Below are positions 42,270-51,016 of a stretch of DNA of 64,000 bases, one piece after another. The notes below the pieces were generated by a model. It ran no database searches and was not told the DNA's origin. It saw only the letters and a list, made by a program, of their open reading frames with translations. A program made the position numbers and the translations under genes. The stretch is taken from NCBI RefSeq assembly GCF_028764065.1, contig NZ_JACOFN010000008.1, forward strand, positions 1 to 64,000. The letters are read 5' to 3'. The stretch comes from Fructobacillus sp. CRL 2054. GTDB lineage: Bacteria > Bacillota > Bacilli > Lactobacillales > Lactobacillaceae. The stretch's first letter is position 1, and each line of letters starts with the position of its first letter.

Positions 42270-43613
42270 ATGCAAGAACGTAAAGCGAGTAAGAAACAAA
42301 TCTTACTCATCACCTCACTGATTTTCGGCCTTTTCTTTGGAGCCGGAAACCTAATCTTCCCAGTTCAAATGGGTCAGATGTCTGGTGGCCATTGGTTGCC
42401 TGCCGTATCTGGATTCTTATTGACGGGATGTTTGTTGCCATACTTAGCAATGCTTGGAATGGCCCTTACAAAGTCAACGTCAGTTTTTGACATTGCCAAG
42501 CCGGTTGCGCCATGGTTTGCAACCATCATGTTGATTGCCATTCACTTTTCACTTGGTCCTTTGTTTGCCACACCACGTACGGCAGCGACGGCTTTTACCA
42601 TGGGAATCTCACCATTGGTACCAGCAGCTTACCAGCAGTTGGCCATGTTGATTTTCTCAGCTATTTTTTTCATCATGGTTTACTACCTGTCAATCAAGGA
42701 ATCAAACTTGATGAAGTGGGTTGGTAAGTACTTGAACCCGCTCTTCTTGATTTTGCTTGCCATCATCTTGTTGGTTGCTTTGATCTTACCAATGGGTGGT
42801 TTGGACCAAAAAATTACCGGTGCGTACCAAGCATCAGCTGGCTTCCAGGGAATCTTGGAAGGGTACAACACAATGGACTGTTTGGCTCTTTTGGCCTTTG
42901 CCGTTTCCGTTGTTTACTCAGTTAAGAACATGGGATTCTCAGATAAGCAGGTTCCAAAGCTTTTGGCTAAGTCAGGTTTCTTTGCCATTTTGCTTGAATC
43001 AATCATCTACATTGCAACCACACTCCTTGGTGTTTCATCATTGGGTATCATGCCAATCTCTGCCAACGGTGGGGCAGCGCTTTCAAACATCATTAACCAC
43101 TACACTGGTAACGTTGGAATCTTGTTGACGGCGGTTATCGTTACCTTGGCCGTTTTCACAACTGCCATGGGATTGTCAGCATCCTTCTCACAAGATTTGC
43201 ACCGTATTTTCCCAAAGATTTCATACAAGAACTGGCTCCGTGTTATCACAATTGGTTCCTTCATTACTGCTAACGCTGGTTTGACGAAGATCATTGAATT
43301 CTCAACACCATTCTTGATGATTATCTACCCATTCGCTTTGGCTTTGACAATTTTGGCCGTTTTGAACAAGTGGGTTAAGCAGGATAAGATAATTTACCGT
43401 TTCATCATGGCTTTCATCGCCATCCCAGCCTTCATCGATGGTCTCTTGTCATCCCCATGGGCTAAGACGGACTTTGCTACATCCATTGCTTCTGCTTACC
43501 AGAACACCATTCCGCTTGCTAGCGAAGGATTCGGTTGGGTTATCCCAGCCATTATCGGTGCCATTGTTGCATTGATTTTCCGTGCCTTTCTTCCAAAGAA
43601 GGCGACAGCTTAA
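42270..43613 (+). CDS. brnQ: branched-chain amino acid:cation symporter BrnQ (copy 1)
   Basis: This 447-residue protein has 12 membrane segments (LCCS family). FGLFFGAGNLIFPVQMGQMS and the later ASFSQDLHRIFPKISYKNWL are BrnQ signatures. It imports Leu, Ile and Val with Na+ or H+. It is controlled by a Val/Ile leader attenuator. A terminator follows, then the closely similar copy 2, so this is a tandem duplication that includes the control region. Confidence 0.95.
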   Translation: MQERKASKKQILLITSLIFGLFFGAGNLIFPVQMGQMSGGHWLPAVSGFLLTGCLLPYLAMLGMALTKSTSVFDIAKPVAPWFATIMLIAIHFSLGPLFATPRTAATAFTMGISPLVPAAYQQLAMLIFSAIFFIMVYYLSIKESNLMKWVGKYLNPLFLILLAIILLVALILPMGGLDQKITGAYQASAGFQGILEGYNTMDCLALLAFAVSVVYSVKNMGFSDKQVPKLLAKSGFFAILLESIIYIATTLLGVSSLGIMPISANGGAALSNIINHYTGNVGILLTAVIVTLAVFTTAMGLSASFSQDLHRIFPKISYKNWLRVITIGSFITANAGLTKIIEFSTPFLMIIYPFALALTILAVLNKWVKQDKIIYRFIMAFIAIPAFIDGLLSSPWAKTDFATSIASAYQNTIPLASEGFGWVIPAIIGAIVALIFRAFLPKKATA

Positions 43614-43628
43614 TAAATAAGTAAAATA

Positions 43629-43657
43629 AAAAGGGTGACTGCAGTCATCCTTTTTTA
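43629..43657 (+). terminator. brnQ1 terminator
   Basis: AAAAGGGTGAC-tgca-GTCATCCTTTTTT. Confidence 0.85.
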
Positions 43658-43671
43658 TTGTTAAGTAATAA

Positions 43672-43700
43672 TTGACAATTTTTTCTCACCATGCTTTAAT
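43672..43700 (+). promoter_or_regulatory. promoter of brnQ2
   Basis: TTGACA, 17 bases, TTTAAT, the same as for brnQ1. Confidence 0.75.
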
Positions 43701-43729
43701 ATAAACATCAAATAAAGTGAGTAAAGCAA

Positions 43730-43786
43730 ATGACACATTCAATGACTAACAACCAAGCCATTATTATCAGCATTATTATTCCATAA
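43730..43786 (+). CDS. Ile-rich leader peptide of brnQ2
   Basis: This 18-residue ORF reads MTHSMTNNQAIIISIIIP, with six Ile codons (11-13, 15-17) and no Val. An internal ATG at 43742 is an alternative start. Its stop directly precedes arm 1 of an attenuator laid out as for brnQ1. The peptide appears tuned to charged tRNA-Ile only. Confidence 0.85.
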   Translation: MTHSMTNNQAIIISIIIP

Positions 43787-43883
43787 GGATAGGTGCTGAC
43801 TTTTTAAGTTGCCTATCTTTTACATGATAGGCAGCTGATGAATGTGTTTGAAACCAGCTGCGTTTAACGTAGCTGGTTTTTTA
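43787..43883 (+). promoter_or_regulatory. attenuator of brnQ2
   Basis: The arms are 1 = GATAGG (43788-43793), 2 = GCCTATC (43811-43817), 3 = GATAGGCAGCTG (43826-43837), 4 = CAGCTGC (43855-43861) and 5 = AGCTGG (43871-43876). The terminator is AAACCAGCT...AGCTGGTTT plus T-run (43851-43882). Pairing choices are the same as for brnQ1, and 3:4 (GCAGCTG with CAGCTGC) is perfect here. Confidence 0.82.
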
Positions 43884-43928
43884 TTTGCCTAAAAACGGTG
43901 TTTGAGAATTCTAAAGGAGTTTTTCATT

Positions 43929-45272
43929 ATGGAAAAGCAAAAACTATCGACTAAGCAATTGTTCTTGATCGCCTCATTAATCTTCGGTATGTTCTTCGGT
44001 GCCGGAAACTTAATCTTCCCAGTCCAATTGGGACAACTAGCCGGACATAACTGGTTTCCCGCTGTAGCAGGCTTCCTTTTGACAGGGGCGCTTCTGCCAT
44101 TCCTCGCCATGCTTGCGGTATCTTTGACAAACTCCAAGTCTGTCTATGATATTGCCAAGCCAGCGGCACCATGGTTCGGAACATTGTTCTTGGTTGTCAT
44201 CCACTTTACGATTGGTCCGCTTTTTGGAACACCTCGTACGGCCGCAACTGCCTTTTCAATGGGGGTTGAACCATTTGTTCCAGCTGCCTACCACCAAGTA
44301 GCGATGTTAGCCTTTACAGCCGTTTTCTTCGGTTTGGCTTACTTCCTAACGGTTAAGCAGTCGAACTTGATGAAGTGGGTTGGAAAGTACTTGAACCCAA
44401 TCTTTTTGGCCTTGCTCGGATTAATCCTTGTGCTTGCACTCTTCTTGCCAATGGGCGACCTGCATCAACACGCCACTGATGCTTACCAAAGTCAGGCCGC
44501 TTTCCAAGGAATCTTGGATGGTTACAACACAATGGATGGTTTGGCATTGCTTGCCTTGGCTGTTTCTGTTGTTTACGCCGTTCGTGGATTAGGTTTTGAA
44601 GGGGCAAACGTTTCAAAGGTCCTAGCTAAGTCTGGCCTTGTTGCCATCTTGATGGAATCATTAATCTATGTGGCTACTGTTCTTCTTGGTGTTACATCAC
44701 TTGGAACGATGAAGGCTGCCGCTAACGGTGGAACGGCTTTCTCAGAAATCGTGACGCACTATACGGGTAACGTAGGGGTTTTGGCTACTGGTGTGATTGT
44801 GACTTTGGCCGTTTTCACAACCGCTATGGGACTCTTTGTTTCCTTCGCACAGGACTTGCACAAGGTCTTTCCAAAGGTGTCCTACCTTTTCTGGCTTCGT
44901 GTGATCGCCATCGGATCATTCGTCACTGCTAACGCTGGTTTGACGAACATCATCGCTTGGTCAGCACCCGTTTTGATGCTGCTTTATCCATACGCCTTGG
45001 CATTGACTTTGCTCGGTGTAACCAACAAGTGGGTCAAGCAGGACGCCGTGATGTACCGTGCCGTTTTGTTGGCCGTTACAGTACCAGCATTCTTGGATGC
45101 CTTAGGTGCATCCCCATTGGCTACTCAGTCATGGGCAGCATCTATGGCCACGGCTTACACCACACACTTGCCATTGGCAGCAGAAGGCTTTGGTTGGGTC
45201 TTACCTGCGCTTGGTGGGGTTATCTTTACCATGGGCTGGAAGACCGCTTCTAGAAAGCCTTACGGTGAATAA
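43929..45272 (+). CDS. brnQ: branched-chain amino acid:cation symporter BrnQ (copy 2)
   Basis: This 447-residue protein is closely similar to copy 1 throughout (FGMFFGAGNLIFPVQLGQLA; AVFTTAMGLFVSFAQDLHKV). The start is ATG 43929 after AAAGGAG; nine upstream in-frame residues have no ribosome site. The Ile-only leader suggests a regulatory split between the copies. Transport preference cannot be told from sequence. Confidence 0.95.
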   Translation: MEKQKLSTKQLFLIASLIFGMFFGAGNLIFPVQLGQLAGHNWFPAVAGFLLTGALLPFLAMLAVSLTNSKSVYDIAKPAAPWFGTLFLVVIHFTIGPLFGTPRTAATAFSMGVEPFVPAAYHQVAMLAFTAVFFGLAYFLTVKQSNLMKWVGKYLNPIFLALLGLILVLALFLPMGDLHQHATDAYQSQAAFQGILDGYNTMDGLALLALAVSVVYAVRGLGFEGANVSKVLAKSGLVAILMESLIYVATVLLGVTSLGTMKAAANGGTAFSEIVTHYTGNVGVLATGVIVTLAVFTTAMGLFVSFAQDLHKVFPKVSYLFWLRVIAIGSFVTANAGLTNIIAWSAPVLMLLYPYALALTLLGVTNKWVKQDAVMYRAVLLAVTVPAFLDALGASPLATQSWAASMATAYTTHLPLAAEGFGWVLPALGGVIFTMGWKTASRKPYGE

Positions 45273-45302
45273 GTAAACGTACAAAATATAGCCAAATGTA
45301 TA

Positions 45303-45330
45303 AAAGTCGGGCCAGAGGTTCGGCTTTTTA
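45303..45330 (+). terminator. brnQ2 terminator
   Basis: AAGTCGGGCC-aga-GGTTCGGCTTTTT, a 10-bp stem with three wobble pairs. Confidence 0.7.
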
Positions 45331-45344
45331 TGTTGCATTCACTA

Positions 45345-45383
45345 ACTAGTAGGCTTTACAAACTAGTCATTCTCCTGTAGACT
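45345..45383 (+). promoter_or_regulatory. promoter of the padR gene with flanking ACTAGT repeats
   Basis: TTTACA (45355-45360), 17 bases, TAGACT (45378-45383). AACTAGT occurs at 45344-45350 and 45361-45367, on either side of the -35. These are candidate binding half-sites for PadR. Confidence 0.5.
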
Positions 45384-45412
45384 GACCATATTGAAAGTAG
45401 GAGGACGAATAA

Positions 45413-45754
45413 ATGGCACAGACAATTTCCAGTCAGCTGTTGAAGGGCTTCTTACAGGGTATTTTACTGGCGATTTTAAAACGGGAGCCAAACTATGGCT
45501 ACGGGATTGCCCAGGAAATGAATCGAATTGGGTTAGGGCAGGTACCAAAAGGAACGATTTACCCTCTACTTGCTACAATGGAAAAGCGAGGCCTGATTCG
45601 AGGTGAAAGCCGGCCATCTGAAGGTGGACCTGATCGAAAGTATTATTTGCCAACGGCGGATGGCCTGGCGGCGATGGAGGACTTCTTTGGTCAGTGGCAA
45701 GAGCTTGAAAAGACGATGCAACTAATGATGAGTGGAGCAAAGCATGAAGATTGA
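45413..45754 (+). CDS. PadR family transcriptional regulator
   Basis: This 113-residue protein has the PadR winged helix: LLKGFLQGILLAILKREPNY, GYGIAQEMNRIGLGQVPKGT, then IYPLLATMEKRGLIRGE. PadR repressors often control a neighbouring membrane protein gene. Here the next gene overlaps by 11 bases and encodes a DUF1129 membrane protein. AGGAGG precedes ATG 45413. Confidence 0.9.
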   Translation: MAQTISSQLLKGFLQGILLAILKREPNYGYGIAQEMNRIGLGQVPKGTIYPLLATMEKRGLIRGESRPSEGGPDRKYYLPTADGLAAMEDFFGQWQELEKTMQLMMSGAKHED

Positions 45755-46586
45755 TGATCTAATTGAACGAAATAACGAATTACGTCCAGGATTGAATAAG
45801 GAAAACAAAGCCTTCTATGATGACTTTCTCGTCTATGTACGAACTACTTCCTGGCTGAAGGACGACGTTCAGGTGGAAGAACAGCTCTTGGCTATCCTGC
45901 AAGATATCTTGGAAGCTCAAAAGAACGGGGAGTCGGCCCGTGACTACTTTGGTCAATCGCCAAAATTAGTGGCGGATAACTTGTTGAAGAAGTTGCCAAA
46001 TGACGGCATCTCTTTTGCCAAGATTATTCTCTACACCTTCTTCGGCTATTTGGCCATTACCTTCTTGCCAACCATTACCGTTCCTGGGAAGGCGATAGAC
46101 GTCGGGGCCTATGTCGTATCGGCCATGTACATGACCATGGCGATTTTGTTAATTGTACGAACAATTGGTACTTTGGTTTATCGTTATAAGGTGTCGAAGT
46201 TAGCTGGTTGGTTGAAGAATATTCTTGGAATTTTAGCAGGAATGCTTTTGCTCTTCCCAACCTTTGCGATGACTTACTGGTTGAAGACTCCGGTCCGCAT
46301 CAACTTGGATGGTACTTTAGGTATCTTCGTTATCATCTTGGTCTTGGTTGGCCTGGCTATTTATAACAGGACATCTCAGCACAGCTTCTTATCAAAGCCA
46401 ATTTTCTTCTATATCATTTTCTCAGCAGTGATTGGCATCCTGACACGTTTACCAATTCTGGCAGGCCTATTGGAGACACAGAACGGACGTATTATCTTAG
46501 CCGTTTTGATTCTTCTAATTAGCCTGATTTCAATGGGCATGCTCTTTTGGCAGGCACATCGGATTAAGAAGGACGATGATCAATAA
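45744..46586 (+). CDS. DUF1129 family membrane protein
   Basis: This 280-residue protein has an N-terminal helical cytoplasmic part of about 90 residues (RPGLNKENKAFYDDFLVYVR; ILQDILEAQKNGESARDYFG) and about six membrane segments. The N-terminal pattern matches DUF1129, of unknown function in lactic bacteria. The start is ATG 45744 after GTGGAG, inside the end of padR, implying coupling. It is the probable target of PadR through autoregulation. Confidence 0.8.
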   Translation: MKIDDLIERNNELRPGLNKENKAFYDDFLVYVRTTSWLKDDVQVEEQLLAILQDILEAQKNGESARDYFGQSPKLVADNLLKKLPNDGISFAKIILYTFFGYLAITFLPTITVPGKAIDVGAYVVSAMYMTMAILLIVRTIGTLVYRYKVSKLAGWLKNILGILAGMLLLFPTFAMTYWLKTPVRINLDGTLGIFVIILVLVGLAIYNRTSQHSFLSKPIFFYIIFSAVIGILTRLPILAGLLETQNGRIILAVLILLISLISMGMLFWQAHRIKKDDDQ

Positions 46587-46600
46587 AATAATGGATACAG

Positions 46601-46635
46601 AGGGCTGTCCTTTTTAAAGAAAGGATAGCCTTTTC
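46601..46635 (+). terminator. terminator after the DUF1129 gene
   Basis: AGGGCT-g-TCCTTT...AAAGGA-t-AGCC, then TTTTC. Confidence 0.75.
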
Positions 46636-46707
46636 GATTGCATTTTTAAAGGCCTATCCCTTATAATATGAATGTTATATGAGAGAATGATTAAAAGGAG
46701 AGGGAGT

Positions 46708-47988
46708 TTGCAAACGATTGGAACATATTTAAAAAACAGGGGCTACCAGTCGCTGTTCTTTTCAAACCTAGCAGAGACTTTGGGGTCCAGTTTATTTAAC
46801 ATTGTGTTAGTAATCTATGCCGGAATGATGCCGAGTCATTCTCAACAGGGGTGGGCACTGACAGCCGTTGGAATTGCGAACTTTGTGCCAGGTATCTATC
46901 AGATGCTGACCGGTTATTTAGCGGACCGACAAAAGTCACCCCTTAAAATGTCTCGCAATATGAAGATGATTCAGGCTGCCTGTTACTTGGTATTAGCATG
47001 TTTCATCAACCAACCCTTTACCTGGTTGATTTTTTCGATCTTATTATTAATTAACATTTTTTCTGACTCAATTGGGAACTTTTCAACCTCTTTGCTTCTG
47101 CCAACAATGCGAGACCTTGTTTCTGATGAGGACCGGGAACGGGTCACTGGATTTTCATCTGGCATTTTGCAGAGTATTTCTTTAGCAGGGCAGTTTATTG
47201 GCTCCACTTTGATTGTAGTCTTTACCTATAACTACCAAATCTTTTCACTGGCAAATGCAGCACTCTTTCTCCTGAGTGCGATTTTCCTATTCCGAGCTGC
47301 CCGCTATATTACTGGTACGGTAAAGGGTGAAATCGCTGCGGATGAAGAGCAGGAACGTGTCAATCAGCACTTCTTTAAATCCTTGAAGTTAGCAATATCA
47401 GAAGTTTTATCGGTTCCAATGTTAGGTCGCTATATCTCAATTTATACAATTGCCGGATTAGTGGGGGCTGCTTTCGGTGAAGTGGCAATTTTAGCCTTTC
47501 TTAGGACACCATCCTTGCAAATTATTAGTTTTGGAATCTCGGTTGCAACCATGCAAACGGTTTTTGCGGTAGGTAGTATTCTTGGCTCAATCGTACCCAT
47601 TCCGTTTTTAGAGAAACGATCTCTAGCAACTGTTTTATTGTTACAAATATCCTTTGTATTTCTTCTAGTTTTAGCATTCTTAACAGCCTGTCCATTTTAC
47701 ATTGGTTTTTCGGTGATGTTCTTTACAGCTTTGGTTCAAGGAAAGGTTCAGCCAAAGTTTTCAGCTTGGGTCATGAATCATACGGCAAATAAAAACTTGG
47801 CCTTTGCAATGAGCATTATTTCAACGGCAACTACCATTACACTGCCACTTGGCCAATTAATTTTTATGACCATTGCCAATGTGTTCTCAATTACCATTTC
47901 ATTTGCCTGCATGGCAGTTTACATTCTTTGCCTACTCGGCTACATTTTCTTTGTACGGGTAAAGGAGCAAAAGCAACAACTTTTATAA
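46708..47988 (+). CDS. MFS transporter (DHA3-like), substrate unknown
   Basis: This 426-residue protein has about 12 membrane segments and begins LQTIGTYLKNRGYQSLFFSN, with GYLADRQKSPLKM between helices 2 and 3. The TTG at 46708 is chosen as start because AAAAGGAG lies 7-8 bases before it; an upstream ATG at 46672 has no ribosome site and would run through that site. The motifs fit the macrolide/enterobactin exporter type (DHA3). AT content is somewhat higher than in the neighbours, which might indicate transfer. Confidence 0.75.
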   Translation: MQTIGTYLKNRGYQSLFFSNLAETLGSSLFNIVLVIYAGMMPSHSQQGWALTAVGIANFVPGIYQMLTGYLADRQKSPLKMSRNMKMIQAACYLVLACFINQPFTWLIFSILLLINIFSDSIGNFSTSLLLPTMRDLVSDEDRERVTGFSSGILQSISLAGQFIGSTLIVVFTYNYQIFSLANAALFLLSAIFLFRAARYITGTVKGEIAADEEQERVNQHFFKSLKLAISEVLSVPMLGRYISIYTIAGLVGAAFGEVAILAFLRTPSLQIISFGISVATMQTVFAVGSILGSIVPIPFLEKRSLATVLLLQISFVFLLVLAFLTACPFYIGFSVMFFTALVQGKVQPKFSAWVMNHTANKNLAFAMSIISTATTITLPLGQLIFMTIANVFSITISFACMAVYILCLLGYIFFVRVKEQKQQLL

Positions 47989-48004
47989 ACGAATTCCTAG
48001 AAGG

Positions 48005-48036
48005 GCGACCGTCGTTATGTTGACGGTTGCTTTTTT
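48005..48036 (+). terminator. terminator after the DHA3-like MFS gene
   Basis: GCGACCGTC-N8-GACGGTTGC, then TTTTTT. Confidence 0.85.
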
Positions 48037-48044
48037 ACATTTTC

Positions 48045-48075
48045 TTGACCTGGACCGGACTCCAGGGTTTATGAT
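48045..48075 (+). promoter_or_regulatory. MerR-type promoter of adh (19-bp spacer)
   Basis: TTGACC (48045-48050) and TATGAT (48070-48075) are 19 bases apart, too long for normal SigA use. A dyad, CCTGGA-N6-TCCAGG (48049-48066), fills the spacer. This is the hallmark of MerR-family activators that untwist the promoter. Confidence 0.75.
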
Positions 48076-48154
48076 GGGGACCATATTAAATGACTTTGCA
48101 ATGCTTAGTTATTTGGTTCAAAATTAATATGAAAAGTCGAAAGGGGATTCATTG

Positions 48155-49186
48155 ATGAAAGCAGCAGTTTTTGTAGAACCAGGAAAAGTGGAAATGCAAG
48201 AGGTGGAAAAACCTACGATTAAAGGACCCAAGGATGCCGTGATTAAAACGGTTCGGGCCTCTGTTTGTGGTTCTGACCTCTGGTTTTACCGTGGAATTGC
48301 CAAGCGCCAATCTGGCGACCAAGTTGGGCACGAAGCCATTGGGATTGTGCAAGAGGTTGGGGCAGCCGTGAAGAAAGTAAAGCCTGGCGACTTCGTCATC
48401 GCGCCATTCACCCATGGCTGTGGCGAATGCCAAGCTTGTTTAGCTGGATTTGATGGAGATTGCTTAGACCCGGGAAAAGCCGGGTCAACTGGTTACCAGG
48501 CCGAATACATTGGTTACAAGAACGCTGATTGGGCCTTGGTTAAGATTCCTGGCCAACCAGAAGATTATACGGACGATCAGTTGAAGTCCTTCATGACTCT
48601 GTCAGACGTGATGGCAACCGGCTACCACGCTGCAGCAACTGCCGAAGTGAAGGAAGGCGATACCGTTGTTGTCATGGGTGACGGTGCCGTTGGACTCTGT
48701 GGTGTGATTGCCGCAAAGTTACGTGGGGCAAAGCGCATCATCTTGATGTCCCGTCATTCAGACCGACAGGCGCTTGGTAAGGCCTTTGGTGCGACAGACA
48801 TTGTCGAAGAACGTGATGATGCAGCAGTTAAGGCTGTGATGGAACTGACGGGTGCTGGTGCAGATGCTATTTTGGAATGTGTTGGCTCTGAACAGGCAGT
48901 TCAAACGGCTGTTCAATTGGGACGTCCGGGTGCTGTTGTTGGCCGTGTTGGGATTCCACAGAATCCAATGATGAATACCAATAACCTGTTCTGGAAGAAC
49001 ATTGGCTTGCGCGGTGGCATTGCAGCCGTGACAACTTACGACCGCGAATTGTTATTACAAGCGGTATTAGATGGACAGATTAATCCTGGTCAGGTCTTCA
49101 CGAAGGAGTTCGAATTAAAAGACATTCAGAAAGCCTATGAGGCTATGGATAAGCGTGAGGCAATTAAATCGTTGCTGGTATTTTAA
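48155..49186 (+). CDS. zinc-dependent alcohol dehydrogenase family protein
   Basis: This 343-residue medium-chain dehydrogenase has VCGSDLWFYRG (catalytic Zn Cys), GHEAIGIVQEVG, then HGCGECQACLAGFDGDCLDP with the structural cysteines reduced compared with the usual four, and GDGAVGLCGVIAAKL (NAD(P) motif). It oxidises an alcohol or reduces an aldehyde/quinone. The start is ATG 48155 after AAAGGGG. A MerR/AdhR-like promoter drives it, pointing to an aldehyde or electrophile response. Confidence 0.88.
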   Translation: MKAAVFVEPGKVEMQEVEKPTIKGPKDAVIKTVRASVCGSDLWFYRGIAKRQSGDQVGHEAIGIVQEVGAAVKKVKPGDFVIAPFTHGCGECQACLAGFDGDCLDPGKAGSTGYQAEYIGYKNADWALVKIPGQPEDYTDDQLKSFMTLSDVMATGYHAAATAEVKEGDTVVVMGDGAVGLCGVIAAKLRGAKRIILMSRHSDRQALGKAFGATDIVEERDDAAVKAVMELTGAGADAILECVGSEQAVQTAVQLGRPGAVVGRVGIPQNPMMNTNNLFWKNIGLRGGIAAVTTYDRELLLQAVLDGQINPGQVFTKEFELKDIQKAYEAMDKREAIKSLLVF

Positions 49187-49194
49187 GCAGTATT

Positions 49195-49224
49195 AAAAGG
49201 AGTGCCCACTGAGCACTCCTTTTG
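49195..49224 (+). terminator. adh terminator
   Basis: AAAAGGAGTGC-ccactga-GCACTCCTTTT. Confidence 0.85.
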
Positions 49225-49250
49225 TTTGCTATTTATTTTTATCTTTTTTC

Positions 49251-49281
49251 TTGACTTGGATTGCACTCCAAGGTGTTTAAT
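49251..49281 (+). promoter_or_regulatory. MerR-type promoter of the MFS-merR-NmrA operon (19-bp spacer)
   Basis: TTGACT (49251-49256) and TTTAAT (49276-49281) are 19 bases apart, with dyad CTTGGA-N6-TCCAAG (49255-49272). It has the same geometry as the adh promoter at 48045. Confidence 0.75.
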
Positions 49282-49325
49282 GTTTTTTGTACTGAATAAG
49301 TTATAAAATAAAGGAAAGCAGAAAT

Positions 49326-50630
49326 ATGAAAAAAGAAAAATTTGGAATGATTTTGCCCATTACCTTACTGGGCTACTTTCTCATTTTAATGGATAATTCG
49401 ATTATCTTTACGAGTGCAACAGAAATTGGACAGAGCCTACACTTATCGCAGGCTAGTTTATCCTGGATTTCAAACGCCTATACGTTGACCTTTGGTGGCT
49501 TCTTGCTGCTATCAGGACGGCTCTCGGATTTGCTAGGACGAAAGCGGGTCTTTATCACGGGGATTACAATTTTTGGGTTGAGCTCCTTGTTAATTGGCTT
49601 ATCGGATAATGCGAACTTCGTGATTGCGATGCGGGCCGTTCAGGGTATCGGTTCTTCGGTCATTGCACCATCGACTTTGGCACTGATGATGGATAGCTAC
49701 CAGGGGGAGATGCGTGAGCGAGCAATCGCTTATTACGGTGTGACTGCTGGAATTGGTTCGAGCCTAGGCTTGTTGATTGGTGGTGGCTTAACGACCTTCT
49801 TTTCATGGGAAGCTGGCTTCTTAATTAACGTACCCATCACGGTCATCTTGCTATTATTGTCGATTCAATTCATTCCCAACAAGCCTGGTCAACACAGTAA
49901 GGTCGATTACCTTGGTTCTTTGCTATCAGTTTTGGGATTAGCAGCATTGATTGATGGGCTAACGGGGAACAAGCTTTGGATGATTGCCATCGGGCTCGTT
50001 TTACTCATCATTTTTATTCGCTTTGAAAGTCGGGTGAAGAACCCCATTTTGCCACTAAGTCTCTTTCAGAACCGGGTCCGTTCAGGGGCATACGCCGCTC
50101 GATTACTCTTTATGATGGCCATGCTGCCATACTGGTTCTTTTTGCCACAGGTCTGGCAAGAAGAATATCACTTCACTGCCTTGCAGTCCGGTTTTGCCTT
50201 TTTGCCACTGACATTGGTGCAGTTTGTAGTATCCTTCCTTTTACCAAAGCTCACAAAGCGGTATGGTAATAATAAGGTATTGCTTGCAGGAGAGTTCTTC
50301 CTTCTACTAGGACTCCTTTGGACCGCCTTAGCTGATCTTTCGGCAGGTTACTGGTTTGCCTTTGCATTACCAATGCTAGTGATTGGCTTTGGACAGGGTA
50401 TGGTGCTGGCACCTGTCACATCTGCTGGTCTTTACCAAGCACCAGATGAACTGGCCGGCATTGCTTCCGGATTAACCAATACAGCTCATCAAATTGGCGG
50501 ACCGATTGGACTATCGCTCATTGTTGCCACAACCAGCTCCTACCATGTCGAAGTTGGTTCGATGGCCCTGTTTACAGGAATTGCTTTGGTCATTGTTGCT
50601 TTTTTTGTTACGAGAAAGGTGAAGTCATGA
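49326..50630 (+). CDS. MFS drug transporter, EmrB/QacA-like
   Basis: This 434-residue protein has ITLLGYFLILMDNSIIFTSA (motif D1 of 14-TM drug exporters), GRLSDLLGRKRVFITG (motif A) and RAVQGIGSSVIAPSTLALMM (motif B). The length is slightly below that of typical 14-TM DHA2 members. It overlaps merR by four bases, so export is tied to the sensor. The substrate is probably a toxic organic compound. Confidence 0.85.
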   Translation: MKKEKFGMILPITLLGYFLILMDNSIIFTSATEIGQSLHLSQASLSWISNAYTLTFGGFLLLSGRLSDLLGRKRVFITGITIFGLSSLLIGLSDNANFVIAMRAVQGIGSSVIAPSTLALMMDSYQGEMRERAIAYYGVTAGIGSSLGLLIGGGLTTFFSWEAGFLINVPITVILLLLSIQFIPNKPGQHSKVDYLGSLLSVLGLAALIDGLTGNKLWMIAIGLVLLIIFIRFESRVKNPILPLSLFQNRVRSGAYAARLLFMMAMLPYWFFLPQVWQEEYHFTALQSGFAFLPLTLVQFVVSFLLPKLTKRYGNNKVLLAGEFFLLLGLLWTALADLSAGYWFAFALPMLVIGFGQGMVLAPVTSAGLYQAPDELAGIASGLTNTAHQIGGPIGLSLIVATTSSYHVEVGSMALFTGIALVIVAFFVTRKVKS

Positions 50631-51016
50631 ACATTAAAGAAGCTGCTTTAAAAACCGGCTTAAGTAACGATACCATTCGTTACTACGAGCGGATTGGTTT
50701 GATTATGCCGGTTCCCCGTAGGGAGAACCACTTACGAGACTTCAACGAACGGAGTATTCGCCAATTAAATTTTGCTAAAACGATGCGAAACGCGGGGATG
50801 TCGGTGGAGCGACTCCGTGAATACGTGGGGATGGTTTTTGAAGATGACAATCAAACAATCCCCGCGCGAAAGGCACTTTTGGCTGAACAGGCCGAAGAGA
50901 TGCAGGAGCGAATTAATAAAATGCAGGCCGCACATGACCACCTGCTTTTCAAGGTTGAAAACTACGATAGTCATATGCGGCAGGCTGAAGATCGATTGGA
51001 AGGGGAAGATAAATGA
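50627..51016 (+). CDS. MerR family transcriptional regulator
   Basis: This 129-residue protein begins MNIKEAALKTGLSNDTIRYY with the MerR HTH (ERIGLIMPVPRRENHLRDF) and a C-terminal coiled-coil (AEEMQERINKMQAAHDHLLF). No Cys cluster for a metal site is visible, and it resembles AdhR-type electrophile or aldehyde sensors. It overlaps the genes on both sides. The two 19-bp-spacer promoters at 48045 and 49251 are its likely targets. Confidence 0.88.
   Translation: MNIKEAALKTGLSNDTIRYYERIGLIMPVPRRENHLRDFNERSIRQLNFAKTMRNAGMSVERLREYVGMVFEDDNQTIPARKALLAEQAEEMQERINKMQAAHDHLLFKVENYDSHMRQAEDRLEGEDK

Noticed and set aside
46672-46707. ATG 46672 as start of the DHA3-like MFS gene
   Set aside because: It has no ribosome site, and the extension would encode the AAAAGGAG site itself as protein. 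TTG 46708 is properly spaced.
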